Positions 5,960 through 6,920 of a stretch of DNA of 6,920 nucleotides are shown here, piece by piece. The number at the start of each line of letters is the position of its first letter. Within the stretch, counting starts at the first letter, position 1. The position numbers and the translations under genes are program-made. The notes under the pieces are model-generated. The model saw nothing but the letters and a program-made list of their open reading frames with translations. It was not told where the DNA came from and searched no databases. Source of the DNA: Neomoorella mulderi (GTDB lineage Bacteria; Bacillota; DSM-521; Neomoorellales; Neomoorellaceae). Where the stretch lies: the NCBI GenBank assembly GCA_011375465.1, contig DRZV01000113.1, positions 1 through 6,920 of the forward strand, written 5' to 3'.

Positions 5960-6778
5960 CTACCTGTAGACATGCTCCGGACCAGGAAACTTGCCCTCTT
6001 TCACTTCTTTCCGATAACGGGATAGGGCCTGTAATATTATCCCCTTTAAATCAGCATAAGTTTTAACAAACCGGGGGGGAGAATCCCTCCATCCCAGAAG
6101 GTCGTGCCAGACCAGCACTTGCCCGTCACAAAAGCTGCCTGCCCCTATACCTATGGTGGGCACGGGTACCTCCTCTGTTATACCGGCGGCCAGTTCCGGG
6201 GGGATACACTCCAAAACCAGGGCAAAAACCCCGGCTTCTGCTAAGGCCAGGGCGTCGGCCCGTATTTTCTCTCCCTCCCTCCCCCGTCCCTGGACCTTAT
6301 ACCCCCCCAGCTGGAGATAAAACTGGGGGGTGAGCCCTATATGCCCCATTACAGGTATACCAGCCCTCACCAAGCTCTGAACCGTCCTTGCCATGGGTTT
6401 GCCCCCCTCCAGCTTAACTCCTTCCGCCCCCGCCCTCAGCAGGCTGCCTGCGTTCCGGATGGCTTCCCGCCTGCTGGCCTGGTAGGATAGAAAGGGCATA
6501 TCCGCCACCAGGAGGGCTCGGGGATGGGCTCTGGCCACTGCTCGGGTGTGGCGGATCATATCTTCCATGGTAACCCTTAGGGTGTTGGAATGGCCCAGCA
6601 CCACCATCCCCAGGGAATCCCCCACCAACAGCACGTCTATCTCTGCACTGTCAGCCAAAAGGGCCGAAGGATAGTCGTAGACTGTGACCATGGCGATCTT
6701 TTCTCCCCGGCGCTTCATCTCCTGAAGCCGGGGTATGTTCATTTTTTCCTGAAGGGAATTCCCCTCAGATTTTACCAT
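5960..6778 (-). CDS. panB: 3-methyl-2-oxobutanoate hydroxymethyltransferase (ketopantoate hydroxymethyltransferase)
   Basis: PanB transfers a hydroxymethyl group from 5,10-methylenetetrahydrofolate to 2-oxoisovalerate, giving ketopantoate, the first step of pantothenate (and CoA) synthesis. The 272-residue protein has the expected (beta/alpha)8 signatures: TVYDYPSA (32-39), GDSLGMVVLGH (53-63) with metal ligand Asp54, VADMPFLSY with Asp93, GVKLEGG with Glu124, GHIGLTPQ (145-152) and the catalytic Glu190 in LECIPPELA. GIGAGSFCDGQVLVWHDLLG (210-229) completes the match. The ATG at 6776-6778 has AAGGGG 10 nt upstream. An in-frame ATG at 6740-6742, preceded by AGGA, would give a 260-residue protein closer to the usual family start, and a 10-bp palindrome (6754-6763) lies between the two. 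It is the first gene of the minus-strand run. panC and panD are not next to it. Confidence 0.96.
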   Translation of the reverse strand: MVKSEGNSLQEKMNIPRLQEMKRRGEKIAMVTVYDYPSALLADSAEIDVLLVGDSLGMVVLGHSNTLRVTMEDMIRHTRAVARAHPRALLVADMPFLSYQASRREAIRNAGSLLRAGAEGVKLEGGKPMARTVQSLVRAGIPVMGHIGLTPQFYLQLGGYKVQGRGREGEKIRADALALAEAGVFALVLECIPPELAAGITEEVPVPTIGIGAGSFCDGQVLVWHDLLGWRDSPPRFVKTYADLKGIILQALSRYRKEVKEGKFPGPEHVYR

Positions 6779-6805
6779 AATAATCCATCCCCTTAAAGCC
6801 CTTGT

Positions 6806-6822
6806 TTTCTTAAATTATAACA
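6806..6822 (-). promoter_or_regulatory. Extended -10 promoter for the panB run
   Basis: On the minus strand, TGTTATAAT (6814-6822) is a perfect -10 hexamer (6814-6819) with the TG of an extended -10 element one base upstream. No good -35 box lies 17 nt further up, which extended -10 promoters can tolerate. Transcription would start near 6807, about 29 nt before the first panB ATG. The element begins inside the T-tract of the upstream terminator. Confidence 0.55.
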
Positions 6823-6841
6823 AAAAGCCCCTATCGGGGCT
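6815..6841 (-). terminator. Rho-independent terminator of the gene upstream of panB
   Basis: On the minus strand, AGCCCC and GGGGCT (6836-6841 and 6826-6831) form a perfect 6-bp GC-rich stem with a 4-nt loop (GATA), followed by TTTTTGTTAT. The plus-strand reading has no T-tract after the stem, so it acts in one direction only. The structure lies inside the last codons of the proline-rich upstream frame. Confidence 0.75.
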
Positions 6842-6920
6842 ATCTGAAGGGGGCTCTATTTCCGGGGGCAAGGGCTGGGATTCGATTTCAGGGGGAGGAG
6901 TAGAAGGCCTGGGGTGGTGA
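6815..6920 (-). CDS. C-terminal fragment of a proline-rich protein (enters from the right edge)
   Basis: A frame open at the window edge gives 34 residues and then TAA (6815-6817). It is rich in Pro and Glu and contains PPEIE twice (residues 9-13 and 19-23). The two copies use different synonymous codons (CCT GAA ATC GAA against CCG GAA ATA GAG), as expected if the protein sequence is what is conserved. A terminator directly at its end, in the right direction, also supports a gene ending here. The tail looks like a disordered linker or terminus and shows no recognisable domain, so the product is unknown. It may not belong to the panB run, because terminator and promoter intervene. Confidence 0.45.
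   Translation of the reverse strand, partial: HHPRPSTPPPEIESQPLPPEIEPPSDSPDRGFLL

Noticed and set aside
1..6920. CRISPR array, tRNA, rRNA, insertion sequence or riboswitch
   Set aside because: Genes fill almost the whole window, and I saw no spaced direct repeats, cloverleaf, transposase frame or long structured leader.

Overview
The window looks like chromosomal DNA from a Clostridia-class Firmicute. The evidence is strong AGGAGG-type ribosome sites, abutting gene ends, and the presence of a DUF951 protein, a CvpA protein, a YedF protein and a bacterial FatA/FatB-like acyl-ACP thioesterase. Base composition is moderate, and ATA (Ile) and AGG (Arg) codons are frequent. That would suit a thermophilic or moderately thermophilic anaerobe of the Moorella/Thermoanaerobacterales type, but lineage and lifestyle are inferences from gene content only.

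Layout. (1) Positions 1-266, minus strand: the N-terminal part of a DUF4912 protein that runs off the left edge. (2) Positions 267-469: a compact divergent control region with back-to-back promoters and an inverted repeat. (3) Positions 470-2232, plus strand: a GH13 maltogenic amylase/neopullulanase-type gene that is complete in content but interrupted by two frameshifts. (4) Positions 2144-6778, minus strand: a tight six-gene run, transcribed right to left as panB, cvpA, an M18 aminopeptidase gene, yedF, a DUF951 gene and an acyl-ACP thioesterase gene. Gaps are 11, 3, 65, 26 and 0 nt. The thioesterase gene converges on the GH13 gene and overlaps its 3' end by 89 bp. (5) Positions 6815-6920, minus strand: the proline-rich C-terminus of a further upstream gene. 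Its last codons form a rho-independent terminator, and its stop codon lies within an extended -10 promoter for the panB run.

How the genes fit together. The left part (DUF4912 plus GH13) looks like alpha-glucan metabolism; the GH13 enzyme would cleave maltodextrins or cyclodextrins inside the cell if it were intact. The right-hand run is a mixed housekeeping transcript: pantothenate/CoA precursor synthesis (PanB), a membrane protein (CvpA), peptide turnover (M18), a sulfur/selenium-carrier protein (YedF), a small cysteine-containing protein of unknown role (DUF951) and release of fatty acids from ACP. PanB and the thioesterase both touch CoA/ACP and acyl chemistry, but no single pathway joins all six.

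I see no mobile element, CRISPR array, tRNA, rRNA or riboswitch, and no clear new system. The points most worth checking are the two lesions in GH13, the fused terminator/stop/promoter at 6814-6841, and the terminator-less convergent overlap at 2144-2232.
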